Positions 18,498-25,671 of a stretch of 64,000 bases of DNA are shown piece after piece. The stretch spans positions 85,897 through 149,896 of the forward strand of contig NZ_JAGGQL010000004.1 in NCBI RefSeq assembly GCF_018613315.1, read 5' to 3'. This stretch comes from Bacillus sp. ISL-37. Lineage in GTDB: Bacteria > Bacillota > Bacilli > Bacillales > Cytobacillaceae. The notes below the pieces were generated by a model. That model was not told the DNA's origin. It did no database searches and saw only the letters and a list, made by a program, of their open reading frames with translations. The first letter of the stretch is position 1. The number at the start of each line of letters is the position of its first letter. A program made the position numbers and the translations under genes.

Positions 18498-18938
18498 ATG
18501 TTCAGACGCAAAGAAGAGGTATATACGGTTAAGCAGTTTATGAATCGGAAAAAGCGCGACGTCGCACCATTCGAATTCAAAGAGGAAATGCGAGAATCAC
18601 TCGGAGTCCTTGGCGCAATTAGTTTGCTGCCATTAGCGTCGAAACCATTCTTCGCAGCTAAGCCGGTATTTGCGCAGTCGGTCGAAGCGGTGCCAGCGAT
18701 TGCCTCCGAGGTTATGTACGATAAGATGCTTCACGCTTTCGATCCTCTTATTATGCTAACTCAAGCTTTAGCTTACCCTATTGCAATGGTTGTAGTTCTA
18801 GGAGGAGCAATAATGGTTATGATCAATCAAAAGGAAAAAGGATTCTCAATGATGCAGACTGCAGGATTAGGTTATGTTTTAGTACAGATGACGCCGCTTG
18901 TGCTGAATATCCTCGTAGAAGCAATGAAAGTTGTTTAA
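18498..18938 (+). CDS. Small membrane protein, TrbC/VirB2-like in layout
   Basis: 146 residues. A charged N-terminus (1-45) is followed by hydrophobic segments at about 33-60 and two long ones near 83-109 and 116-135, separated by the polar loop NQKEKGFSMM. The arrangement AFDPLIMLTQALAYPIAMVVVLGGAIMVMINQKEKGFSMMQTAGLGYVLVQMTP resembles small pilin-like or pore proteins of type IV secretion systems. The similarity is in architecture, not proven homology. GAGAGGGGATAA is the ribosome binding site. Confidence 0.55.
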   Translation: MFRRKEEVYTVKQFMNRKKRDVAPFEFKEEMRESLGVLGAISLLPLASKPFFAAKPVFAQSVEAVPAIASEVMYDKMLHAFDPLIMLTQALAYPIAMVVVLGGAIMVMINQKEKGFSMMQTAGLGYVLVQMTPLVLNILVEAMKVV

Positions 18939-18952
18939 GGAGCTGATGCGCC

Positions 18953-19546
18953 ATGATTGTGCGAATTACTTCTCGCTTTGGCGAAGTTAGCAGCGTTCAC
19001 TCTAAACCGCATACAGGCATCGATATAGCCTTGCCGGAAGGTACACCGCTAAAGAGTATAACGGAGGGTGTCGTGCAGAGTGTCGTCGATTATGGGAGCG
19101 AAAACATCGGTAAAGGAGTCATCGTTCAGCTTGCGGACGGTAAGACGGCTATATACGGCCATTTAAGCGACATAAAGGTAAAGGCGGGTCAAATCGTTAA
19201 GGAAGGTGACTTGCTCGGTTTAAGCGGCAATACTGGCCGCTCAACTGGCCCGCATTTACATTTCGGAATGAAAGAGAACGGTCAGTTTATTGATCCGACT
19301 AAATTTATCGAAAACGGTAAGGTCGGCCAGGTCGATTATTTCAACGTTTGGGAGTGGTTACATGCGAAAGTTTCAGAAGTTACCGTTGACGCTGCTGCTG
19401 ATTTTATCGCGGATTTTGCTTTGGCGCTACCTATCGTCTGTGTGGTTAGCGCTGGGGTGTATGCTTTTATTGCAATGCTTAGTAAGGATGCTGCTAAGTG
19501 GGGCGCAATAGGAACGTTTATATATGGAGCGTTGATGCTCAAATAA
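18953..19546 (+). CDS. Membrane-anchored M23 (LytM) peptidase
   Basis: 197 residues: an M23 endopeptidase domain (1-125) that cleaves peptidoglycan cross-bridges, then two C-terminal hydrophobic segments (about 140-167 and 172-196). Zinc ligands are visible as His20 and Asp24 in KPHTGID and the second His of HLH in GPHLHFGM (near 100-102); YGHLSD provides the catalytic His. There is no N-terminal signal peptide, so the C-terminal segments would have to insert to place the enzyme outside. This is unlike a normal phage endolysin and more like a wall-opening enzyme of a transfer apparatus. Confidence 0.8.
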   Translation: MIVRITSRFGEVSSVHSKPHTGIDIALPEGTPLKSITEGVVQSVVDYGSENIGKGVIVQLADGKTAIYGHLSDIKVKAGQIVKEGDLLGLSGNTGRSTGPHLHFGMKENGQFIDPTKFIENGKVGQVDYFNVWEWLHAKVSEVTVDAAADFIADFALALPIVCVVSAGVYAFIAMLSKDAAKWGAIGTFIYGALMLK

Positions 19547-19557
19547 AAAAGGCGTCC

Positions 19558-19851
19558 TTATTGGGCGCCCTTCTTCGTTGGTTCGTAAGTGAATACGTCC
19601 TCAACAGTGTGTCTTTTTACGATCCCCTTTTCGAAAGCCATTCGATTAAGCGCGTCGATGACGGCCTTTAATGTTTCGAAATTGATTTGCTTTGCGTTGC
19701 CGTTTACCAGGTCGTTAATCGTTGCTGGTCTTACTTTTGCTTCTACCGCTAGGGCATTGCGTGTAAGTTTTAATTCTCCCATACTTCGTTCTAATGAAGG
19801 AGAAAAGCCATTTTCAACCATAGGTGTAAGCACTTTTTTATTTCTATCCAA
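19558..19851 (-). CDS. Prophage repressor (XRE family)
   Basis: 97 residues with an HTH_3/XRE core: SMGELKLTRNALAVEAKVRPATINDLVNGNAKQINFETLKAVIDALNRM. It is transcribed leftward, back to back with the early operon across a region with two palindromic operators, which is the classic repressor position. TTG at 19851 is preferred since GAGGTG lies 6 nt before it; longer in-frame starts overlap that site. It converges on the M23 gene, with a GC-rich hairpin at 19551-19571 between. Confidence 0.85.
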   Translation of the reverse strand: MDRNKKVLTPMVENGFSPSLERSMGELKLTRNALAVEAKVRPATINDLVNGNAKQINFETLKAVIDALNRMAFEKGIVKRHTVEDVFTYEPTKKGAQ

Positions 19852-19902
19852 CGTAATCACCTCACGCCCATTATACATTAAAAAAATAATTAAGTAAATC
19901 TC

Positions 19903-19959
19903 TTGACGTATGACTCAGTGAGTATTATAGTAATACTTGTAAGGTATAACTCAGTGAGT
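19903..19959 (+). promoter_or_regulatory. Early rightward promoter with two repressor operators
   Basis: TTGACG (19903-19908), 17-bp spacer, TATAGT (19926-19931). The perfect palindrome ACTCAGTGAGT occurs twice, at 19913-19923 between the -35 and -10 elements and at 19949-19959 downstream, 36 bp apart centre to centre. Repressor bound at the first site would block RNA polymerase directly. Confidence 0.8.
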
Positions 19960-19976
19960 AAGGTGGTGACGGATTA

Positions 19977-20105
19977 GTGGGCGCTTTAGTAACTGCGGGC
20001 TTAATGGTTTACATCGGATTAGTCATCGTAGGAATTTACACAATATCACCGAAACACATTCAAGCCGAAATTATGGAACGAATTCAATCGATCGGAGGGA
20101 ATTGA
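19977..20105 (+). CDS. 42-residue membrane peptide, first gene of the early operon
   Basis: GTG start 8 nt after AAGGTGG. The peptide is a single transmembrane helix (GALVTAGLMVYIGLVIVGIYTI) followed by a polar tail ending SIGGN. Its stop overlaps the ribosome binding region of the next gene. It is the first translatable frame after the early promoter, which makes it likely to be real; no family is recognised. Confidence 0.5.
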   Translation: MGALVTAGLMVYIGLVIVGIYTISPKHIQAEIMERIQSIGGN

Positions 20106-20107
20106 AA

Positions 20108-20395
20108 ATGGTTCGTGAAATCAATGCGAAGTATATTGACGAAGATTTTATCGCTGAAGACAAAGTTCTTTTGATGGCCGAGGACTTAACGCTGGAAAAG
20201 AGCCACGAAGAGTGGACGTTTCGAGTAGTACCGCCAGTAAAAGACGGGGAGACTTCCGTCGTCATCGAAATGGACAAGAGCCCAATGTTTACGCTAGTTT
20301 TTCCGCTCGACTTAGACGGGGATATGGAATGGCTGTGTAAGGCGAATTTCTTGGAAGTCATGCGAAGAATGGCGATATTAACCGCAAAAAAGTAA
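20108..20395 (+). CDS. Early phage protein, unknown function
   Basis: 95 residues, acidic, mostly beta in prediction by eye (WTFRVVPPVKDGETSVVIEMDKSPMFTLVFPLDL), with a short C-terminal helix. ATG at 20108 lies 9 nt after GGAGG; TTG at 20102 is too close. It follows the 42-residue peptide by 2 bp and is probably translated from the same early transcript. No recognised motif. Confidence 0.6.
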   Translation: MVREINAKYIDEDFIAEDKVLLMAEDLTLEKSHEEWTFRVVPPVKDGETSVVIEMDKSPMFTLVFPLDLDGDMEWLCKANFLEVMRRMAILTAKK

Positions 20396-20462
20396 AAAGC
20401 CCGGAAGGTACTGGGAATACCAACCGAGCCGCAAAAAAATATTATCGATAGGGTGATTATAA

Positions 20463-20717
20463 ATGATTAGACGAGTTGTTGTAAAGCATTACTGGCAAGG
20501 TGAAGTTGACCACGAATTTCATGATTTAGGCGTGTATTTTGAAGAACAAGGCGTAGTAATGCAAGTCGATGAAAACGGCCTAGTGGAATTTTATTACGCT
20601 AAACCTTTGGAAGGTCACGAAGATGCGGTGGTTATTGAGCAAGGATTAAACGATTTAGGAACAGATAATCCTCAATTCATTATCGATTTAATCTTATCGG
20701 GAGGTAATGCGGAATGA
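20463..20717 (+). CDS. Early phage protein, paralogue of the next gene
   Basis: 84 residues, acidic. Its C-terminus (VIEQGLNDLGTDNPQFIIDLILSG) aligns with that of the following protein (VNLDENDTNYLTDPAMIIDLIVA), and both have a beta-rich N-terminal half with GV-x-x-x-D/E-x-G patterns. The two genes overlap by ATGA (20714-20717), so they look like a tandem duplication. Function unknown. GATAGGGTGATT precedes the start. Confidence 0.6.
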   Translation: MIRRVVVKHYWQGEVDHEFHDLGVYFEEQGVVMQVDENGLVEFYYAKPLEGHEDAVVIEQGLNDLGTDNPQFIIDLILSGGNAE

Positions 20718-20947
20718 AAAAGCTCGTAACAGTTGCGTATGTATTCGAAGGTAAGTCGTTTCCTTGTGAAAATCGAAGAGGTGTCCTGCTCGAAGATGGC
20801 AAGGTATTCATTGCGGACGAAGAAGGTGTCGGCATTTACGCAGTTCAGCCATCAGACGAGCCGGAAACTGTAATCGTTAACCTGGACGAAAACGATACGA
20901 ATTATCTGACCGATCCGGCCATGATAATCGATTTAATAGTCGCTTAA
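20714..20947 (+). CDS. Early phage protein, paralogue of the previous gene
   Basis: 77 residues; start overlaps the previous stop. It shares the end pattern DP-x-x-IIDLI with its neighbour and has a similar length. No enzymatic motif is visible. The tandem arrangement and coupling suggest the two proteins may form a complex or act on related targets. Confidence 0.6.
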   Translation: MKKLVTVAYVFEGKSFPCENRRGVLLEDGKVFIADEEGVGIYAVQPSDEPETVIVNLDENDTNYLTDPAMIIDLIVA

Positions 20948-20956
20948 TATAAAAAT

Positions 20957-21028
20957 CGCTTGCGGCAACAAGCGGAAATACCTATCTCCTCGACGTAAGG
21001 GCGGCAAACCTTATTAGGCAACGTCGAG
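20957..21028 (+). ncRNA. Two consecutive hairpins in the leader of the 21058 gene
   Basis: Hairpin 1 pairs CGCTTG (20957-20962) with CAAGCG (20969-20974). Hairpin 2 pairs CTCGACGT (20989-20996) with ACGTCGAG (21021-21028) and has an inner AAGG/CCTT stem. No T-tract follows, so this looks like a structured leader or processing site, not a terminator. Weak call. Confidence 0.3.
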
Positions 21029-21057
21029 TCACTTTAAAACGGAAGAGGAGAATCGAA

Positions 21058-21441
21058 ATGAACTTATCGGAATCATGTTTCGTAAAATTAGAGGCGTTAT
21101 GCCAGGAAGTACGCGAATCACACGAAAAGCTAAATAAGGCCCAGTCGGCTGTTGACCGGCACATCAGTGACATTTATCATTCAGTCGAACGTGCGGAAGA
21201 CTTTACCGTTGAAGAGGGCGACGCAATCGCACGCAAATTAAAAGAGGCACTGCATAAACGCCGTTTGGTAAAAGACGAACTTGCTCGCCTGTATCCGGTA
21301 TATGATATTTTCCGTAATGGTATCGGTGAAGTAGACGCAAACTACCGCCGGTCTGTCCGGAAATCATTCAATCGAGAGTTAGCGATGAAAGCAAACGTTA
21401 ATCTCGGTGATATTTTCGAAGAGTATGGAATCGAATACTAA
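21058..21441 (+). CDS. Early phage protein with coiled-coil segment
   Basis: 127 residues, strongly helical. Residues 10-50 (FVKLEALCQEVRESHEKLNKAQSAVDRHISDIYHSVERAE) and 55-80 have heptad-like spacing of hydrophobic residues. No family recognised. GGAAGAGGAG provides the ribosome binding site. Confidence 0.6.
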   Translation: MNLSESCFVKLEALCQEVRESHEKLNKAQSAVDRHISDIYHSVERAEDFTVEEGDAIARKLKEALHKRRLVKDELARLYPVYDIFRNGIGEVDANYRRSVRKSFNRELAMKANVNLGDIFEEYGIEY

Positions 21442-21448
21442 AACGACA

Positions 21449-21475
21449 AGCCGCTCCGGTTGGGGCGGTTTTTAT
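21449..21475 (+). terminator. Terminator-like hairpin
   Basis: CCGCTCC (21451-21457) pairs with GGGGCGG (21462-21468), followed by TTTTTATTTGCG. It is one of the recurrent hairpins with this T-run ending in the element. Confidence 0.6.
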
Positions 21476-21505
21476 TTGCGCACAATAAAGACAGAGGTGA
21501 GGCGA

Positions 21506-21625
21506 ATGAAAATTACCGAAATTAAGCCGTCAAAAGAGCAATGGGACAATGTTTATCCGATTATCGAAAAAGAAATATTGCGCATTATCAAGGAAAAACA
21601 AGAACGTAACGTCAGCCCGAAATAG
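21506..21625 (+). CDS. 39-residue phage peptide
   Basis: ATG preceded by AGAGGTGAGG. The product MKITEIKPSKEQWDNVYPII... is a single amphipathic, Lys/Glu-rich helix. A further hairpin with seven T follows the stop (21612-21647). Plausible but unsupported by any family. Confidence 0.45.
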   Translation: MKITEIKPSKEQWDNVYPIIEKEILRIIKEKQERNVSPK

Positions 21626-21689
21626 GTTGGCGTTATTTTTTTGCGAAAATATGCACGAAATGGAATTTTGACCGTCCAGTTTTCGGAGT

Positions 21690-21882
21690 GAGCGCGTCAA
21701 GTTATATATAAGGTATTTTTACTGCGCGACTTTACGAGGTCGTCCGTACTATTAACTAGATACATGCGCGAACTTCTATTCTCATGCGTCAAGTTAATTA
21801 GAAGGGTGCGCGACACTACATCCTAAAGTAGGTGCGCGACTTTTTCCGCTATTGCCTATTATTTTAAGTAAGGGTGCGCGAG
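21690..21882 (+). repeat. Phased TGCGCGA motif array (iteron-like) in a 370-bp non-coding interval
   Basis: The interval 21626-21997 has no gene. TGCGCGA occurs at 21723, 21765, 21807, 21833 and 21874, with the variants GCGCGTCA near 21692 and TGCGTCA at 21785. Several are followed by CTT or AAGTT. Successive distances (42, 20, 22, 26 and 41 bp) are close to multiples of 21 bp, about two helical turns. This fits an iteron or cooperative operator array. Confidence 0.6.
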
Positions 21883-21997
21883 GTTAAGTTTTCGCAGGTA
21901 TTATTATACGTCGGTATTTCCGCGGCATCGTCCGCGTTCAATATAAAGCAGCTAAAAAGTCAACGGATGTGACAAAAACAAAGAGGAGGAATTTAAA

Positions 21998-22456
21998 ATG
22001 GCAAAGTATTACGAAGTGATTGACGTAAAGGAAGATGTAGCGGTGGATTTCTTAATTTTGGAGAACGGCCAAGACCCGGAAAGAATCGAAATGTTGACGA
22101 AACCGAAAGGTGCATACAAACTGCGCCGTGTCACTAAAGAATCGGGCGAACTTACGGAAAAGATGCGCAGCTGGTACGAATATTACCGCGAGCAAGCCGA
22201 GCCGGGCGAACTGATAGGTCAAGTCGGAGTCGATAGCGGTATGTTGATGATTTCCGACCCTTGCTACGTAAAGGAGGCTACGGCTGACCAATGCGAAAGG
22301 ATCTACGAAACAACAGATAACGAGCTTACTAGCGGGCAAATTCTTAATGGGCTGGCAATAGCGCTACAGATTGGTTATGGCGACGGACTTTATGACGTAC
22401 TTGCAAAACGGGATGAGAACGGGCGTATTATCAAAATCGAAATTATTCTGGACTAG
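21998..22456 (+). CDS. Phage protein with GDGLYDV motif, unknown function
   Basis: 152 residues. The C-terminal half has QVGVDSGMLMISDPCYV and IGYGDGLYDVLAKRDENGRIIKIEIIL, a pattern seen in a family of phage and bacterial proteins with VDSG..DPxY and GDGxYxV segments. The role of that family is not known to me. Strong AGAGGAGG ribosome binding site. It directly follows the TGCGCGA array and may be controlled by it. Confidence 0.6.
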   Translation: MAKYYEVIDVKEDVAVDFLILENGQDPERIEMLTKPKGAYKLRRVTKESGELTEKMRSWYEYYREQAEPGELIGQVGVDSGMLMISDPCYVKEATADQCERIYETTDNELTSGQILNGLAIALQIGYGDGLYDVLAKRDENGRIIKIEIILD

Positions 22457-22469
22457 GAGGATTGCGGAC

Positions 22470-22688
22470 ATGAGTGGCGAGTTTATACGAGTTATCAGGA
22501 CAACACATCATTTATCTGTGCGGGATTTCGCAAAGAGAATCCAAGTGAGCCCATCGTTAGTTTCACGCCTGGAAGGAGGTGGTCGAAATGTAACTAAACG
22601 AATTGAAGGTCGGGTAATCGGTGCTTTTGGGATATGTGAAGATAAGTTAGCATCAATTAATCTGTTAATCAATGAAATTAAAAATTAG
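22470..22688 (+). CDS. Cro/XRE-type HTH protein
   Basis: 72 residues with a compact helix-turn-helix (IRTTHHLSVRDFAKRIQVSPSLVSRLEGGGRNVTKRIEGRVIGAF). AGGAGG lies 9 nt before ATG 22470. Position after the early genes and before an antirepressor suggests a second-layer regulator. Confidence 0.75.
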   Translation: MSGEFIRVIRTTHHLSVRDFAKRIQVSPSLVSRLEGGGRNVTKRIEGRVIGAFGICEDKLASINLLINEIKN

Positions 22689-22708
22689 GTTGAATGGGGG
22701 AGTTAATC

Positions 22709-23464
22709 GTGAAACAAGTTGAAAAGTTATTTAAATATAACGAAAATCTTATTCGTACAAATGTAGTTGGTGATGATATTTACTTTATTGCAAAAGATGT
22801 GTGTGATGTTTTAGGAATTGCGGATACTTCGAAAGCTGTAGGCAGGCTTGACGATGATGAAAAGGGTACGAATACTATTCCGACCCCTGGTGGATTCCAA
22901 ACTTTACTTACTATAAATGAGTCAGGACTATACTCACTTATATTGACAAGCAGAAAGCCAGAAGCAAGACAGTTTAAACGGTGGGTTACACACGAAGTGC
23001 TGCCGACGATTCGTAAACGTGGAGCCTATATGACCGAAGATGTACTACAAAACGCGATAAGCAACCCAGATTTTATGATTGGGTTACTTGAAAAGTTAAA
23101 GGAAGACACGGAGAAAATAAAGCAGCTCGAGCAACGTGTGGAAACTGATCAGCCGAAAGTGACCTACTACGATTCTATTTTGTCCTCTATTGATGCGGTT
23201 AACATTGGACAGATTGCTGAGGATTACGGATTAAGCGCAAGGAGGCTAAATCAGATTTTAAAAGAAGAGCGAGTTCAACGGAGAATAGGCGGACAATGGA
23301 TTCTTTATCAGGAGTACAAGAACATGGGATTAACCAAATCTAAAACATTTTCTATTGGAGAAAACGGTTCAAGGATTCACACTCAATGGACGCAAAAGGG
23401 GCGGTTATTTATACACGACTTACTTGATAAAAGAGGGGTTTCTCCGGTCAGTGACATTTTATGA
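22709..23464 (+). CDS. Phage antirepressor (BRO-N plus C-terminal KilA-like DNA-binding domain)
   Basis: 251 residues. The N-terminal BRO domain is clear: VVGDDIYFIAKDVCDVLGIADTSKAVGRLDDDEKG, LLTINESGLYSLILTSRKPEARQFKRWVTHEVLPTIRKRGAYM. The C-terminal half (residues 155-245) is an ANT/KilAC-like domain with AEDYGLSARRLNQILKEERVQRRIGGQWILY. Antirepressors bind and inactivate prophage repressors during induction. GTG at 22709 is preferred because GGGGGAG lies 6 nt upstream; ATG at 22694 lacks a good site. Base composition is more AT-rich than neighbours. Confidence 0.88.
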   Translation: MKQVEKLFKYNENLIRTNVVGDDIYFIAKDVCDVLGIADTSKAVGRLDDDEKGTNTIPTPGGFQTLLTINESGLYSLILTSRKPEARQFKRWVTHEVLPTIRKRGAYMTEDVLQNAISNPDFMIGLLEKLKEDTEKIKQLEQRVETDQPKVTYYDSILSSIDAVNIGQIAEDYGLSARRLNQILKEERVQRRIGGQWILYQEYKNMGLTKSKTFSIGENGSRIHTQWTQKGRLFIHDLLDKRGVSPVSDIL

Positions 23465-23472
23465 AATGAAAA

Positions 23473-23504
23473 AAGCAAGACGTCGGCAAACGTCAAGCTT
23501 CTTT
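23473..23504 (+). terminator. Weak terminator-like hairpin after the antirepressor gene
   Basis: AAGC..GACGT pairs with ACGTC..GCTT, followed by CTTTAATT. The T-tract is poor. Confidence 0.35.
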
Positions 23505-23602
23505 AATTACTCGCCAAACGGGAGCGTTTATATAAATATCCACTTTTAATATACTACGTTCCCTGGGTGTTTGCAAGATAATCACAAGGGGGGGGCTAAT
23601 AA

Positions 23603-24862
23603 TTGGACGATATTACCAGAACTAAATTGCGTGTTTTTGAGGAAGTTTTATTTGAACTTAAAGACCGAAATACTGAGAAGACATATGTTCCGAAACACCC
23701 AAAACTTAAACGAACCATCTTTGGCTTGATTTACTCGTTTGCACAGAAAGGAAGTTTTAAAGAGTTTGAGATGCTTAGTTCCGCAGTAACTATCGCCTGG
23801 GAAGCTTTGGATCGATTCCATCTAACTGATGATGCGAAATGGGAAACGGTCATCTCTGGCCAAGATAAACTAAATCTCAACCGGATTGTCAAGGCGATAA
23901 TACGGAAGGTAGAACACGAATTGCCAGAGATAGCAAACCCGAACACCAAGCGAATGTACGATCCTGAAACCGGTGGAAAGGTATTTGTTACTATTGATTT
24001 CGATTCGCTAGATCGGACGGTGTACGATAACGACGGCAATCCTAAAGGCGAGTTAGGTGAATTTGTAACGGAATCATTTTTCGCTCCGAAACCCGCTGCT
24101 TTAAGAAATCCGTTTCTCGAATGGTTCCGAAACAACCGCACCGAATTTCTGACCGCCAGGCAGAACGAATTTATCGACGGACTGTCGACTGGTTTGCTTA
24201 AAAAGGACTCCGAATATATCGGTGATAATGACTTCGACGTACTCGCGGGGATGCGCCCGAATGAAATGGACCATATGAAAAAGCGTATCAAGGAGCGAAC
24301 GATTAAAGCGTGGGATGAGCATCGAGGAAACCATCCGGAATCGTCTCGCCGAGGAGCGTACCTGCTTGGCAAAATTGCGGAATTACAAGAGGTCGTAGCA
24401 TTAACGGAATCAGACGACAAACTAGAAACCCAAAACGCTAGGCTGTCCGAATGGGTACGGAATGCCGAACGGGAGCATGGCGAGGATTGGATCGATTTTA
24501 TCTACGATACCCTTTCAGATGATGTGCATGAGGTCAAAGCGTTCGTACGCTATTTAAAGGGCGAATGCGAGTCGATACAGTCGGCAGTGCTTTATACGAT
24601 TTACGAGGCGATTATTGTGGAATTAGACCGGTTAAAGCGCGAATTAAGGAGTATCGAGACGGTCGTGCCGGTGAAGTTTGTGAATGAAGAGCGAAGGAAG
24701 CATAATGCAGCACTTAAAAAGAGATACGACGATTTTACTGAAGAGCAGCCTTGCTTTGTCTACAACCGAGAAGGAGAGCTTTTACACACCATGAAGTCGA
24801 ACGGCAAAGAGTACAAAATTAAGGGGCTTGACGCTTTTGGTTGCTTTCATGACTTAAACTAG
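23603..24862 (+). CDS. 419-residue phage protein, unknown function
   Basis: Large soluble protein, the longest unassigned gene of the element. N-terminal third is helical and Lys-rich (RTKLRVFEEVLFELKDRN, TIFGLIYSFAQKGSFKEFEMLSSAVTIAWEALDRF). The middle contains DFDSLDRTVYDNDGNPKGELGEFV and a Trp/Asn-rich stretch. The C-terminal third is coiled-coil-like (ELDRLKRELRSIETV). I could not find nuclease, helicase or polymerase motifs. Its position among replication-type genes hints at DNA metabolism, no more. TTG start after a run of seven G. Confidence 0.6.
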   Translation: MDDITRTKLRVFEEVLFELKDRNTEKTYVPKHPKLKRTIFGLIYSFAQKGSFKEFEMLSSAVTIAWEALDRFHLTDDAKWETVISGQDKLNLNRIVKAIIRKVEHELPEIANPNTKRMYDPETGGKVFVTIDFDSLDRTVYDNDGNPKGELGEFVTESFFAPKPAALRNPFLEWFRNNRTEFLTARQNEFIDGLSTGLLKKDSEYIGDNDFDVLAGMRPNEMDHMKKRIKERTIKAWDEHRGNHPESSRRGAYLLGKIAELQEVVALTESDDKLETQNARLSEWVRNAEREHGEDWIDFIYDTLSDDVHEVKAFVRYLKGECESIQSAVLYTIYEAIIVELDRLKRELRSIETVVPVKFVNEERRKHNAALKKRYDDFTEEQPCFVYNREGELLHTMKSNGKEYKIKGLDAFGCFHDLN

Positions 24863-24975
24863 CGTTAACATTTAAATATAACATAATTTCCTAAATAAAG
24901 TCAATAAAAACAACTAATGTATGGCGTATTTATAAGTGAGGGGGATACCGCTAATCACGGTAATTTCCGAAAAGA

Positions 24976-25021
24976 GGGCGCCGGCAGCGAATTTATTTGA
25001 CAGTCGCGATGGTTGGCGCCC
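24976..25021 (+). promoter_or_regulatory. GC-rich long-range hairpin upstream of the nuclease gene
   Basis: GGGCGCC (24976-24982) and GGCGCCC (25015-25021) pair, with outer AAGA/TCTT pairs possible, and TTATTTTA follows at 25027. The loop is about 32 nt. It could be an attenuator or a terminator for the preceding transcript. Confidence 0.4.
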
Positions 25022-25054
25022 GTCTCTTATTTTACGTGGAAGGGGAATGAACGA

Positions 25055-25669
25055 GTGGGAGAATGGTCGAAAGATTCACTTCGGAAACATTTATTCGAAT
25101 TACTCGCAGATGGCAAAAAGGTAAACCCGCAAAGCGTCAATCATATCGAAGGGTTTTACCGCGACGCAAAGAAGCATTTCGGTACTTACGAAAACTTCCT
25201 CGTCGATTGCGGCTTGAATCCATCGCAACATTTTCACCGCAATAGAAACTTAAGCTCAATAAAAAGTGCTGCCGGCCTTCTTTTTGAAGAGGTGCTTGGC
25301 GACATCCTAACCGATTTAAAACTCGATATTAAACGCGAAACCATAGACGGTTGCCGACCGGATTTTATCGTCAGGCATCCGATGTTTACGAAATGGATTG
25401 ACGCAAAGCTAACGGAGTACGTTGCGCTGACGTCATCAACAATAAGCAAGTATAGCGGTAAATGCGACAAGTTGGTGCTGATTTACCTGATCGGCGACAA
25501 CAAGGATTATAACGTTACGGACAATGTGCGAGTGGTTAGCGTTCATAGATTCATTGATTTACTCGATGACGAAGCGACTAAAGAATCGTACCGAAAACGG
25601 CTTAACCTAATCGTCAAGATTGCGGAGGCAGCCGACAAAGAATTGCGTGATTTCGGGGAGGTAGGTTGA
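25055..25669 (+). CDS. Predicted PD-(D/E)XK-type nuclease with N-terminal DNA-binding motif
   Basis: 204 residues. Residues 1-65 contain VNPQSVNHIEGFYRDAKKHFGTYENFLVDCGLNP, similar to the small DNA-binding repeats of phage homing-type endonucleases. The second half has GLLFEEVLGDIL (candidate E), CRPDFIV (candidate D) and KWIDAKL (candidate DxK), in the order of a PD-(D/E)XK active site. It may resolve junctions or cut DNA during phage replication. GTG at 25055 is chosen because AAGGGG lies 9 nt upstream. Motif-level assignment only. Confidence 0.6.
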   Translation: MGEWSKDSLRKHLFELLADGKKVNPQSVNHIEGFYRDAKKHFGTYENFLVDCGLNPSQHFHRNRNLSSIKSAAGLLFEEVLGDILTDLKLDIKRETIDGCRPDFIVRHPMFTKWIDAKLTEYVALTSSTISKYSGKCDKLVLIYLIGDNKDYNVTDNVRVVSVHRFIDLLDDEATKESYRKRLNLIVKIAEAADKELRDFGEVG

Positions 25670-25671
25670 AC

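Noticed and set aside
16639-19546. Full integrative conjugative element
   Set aside because: There is no VirB4, VirB6 or clear relaxase with catalytic tyrosine, and complete phage structural genes are present.
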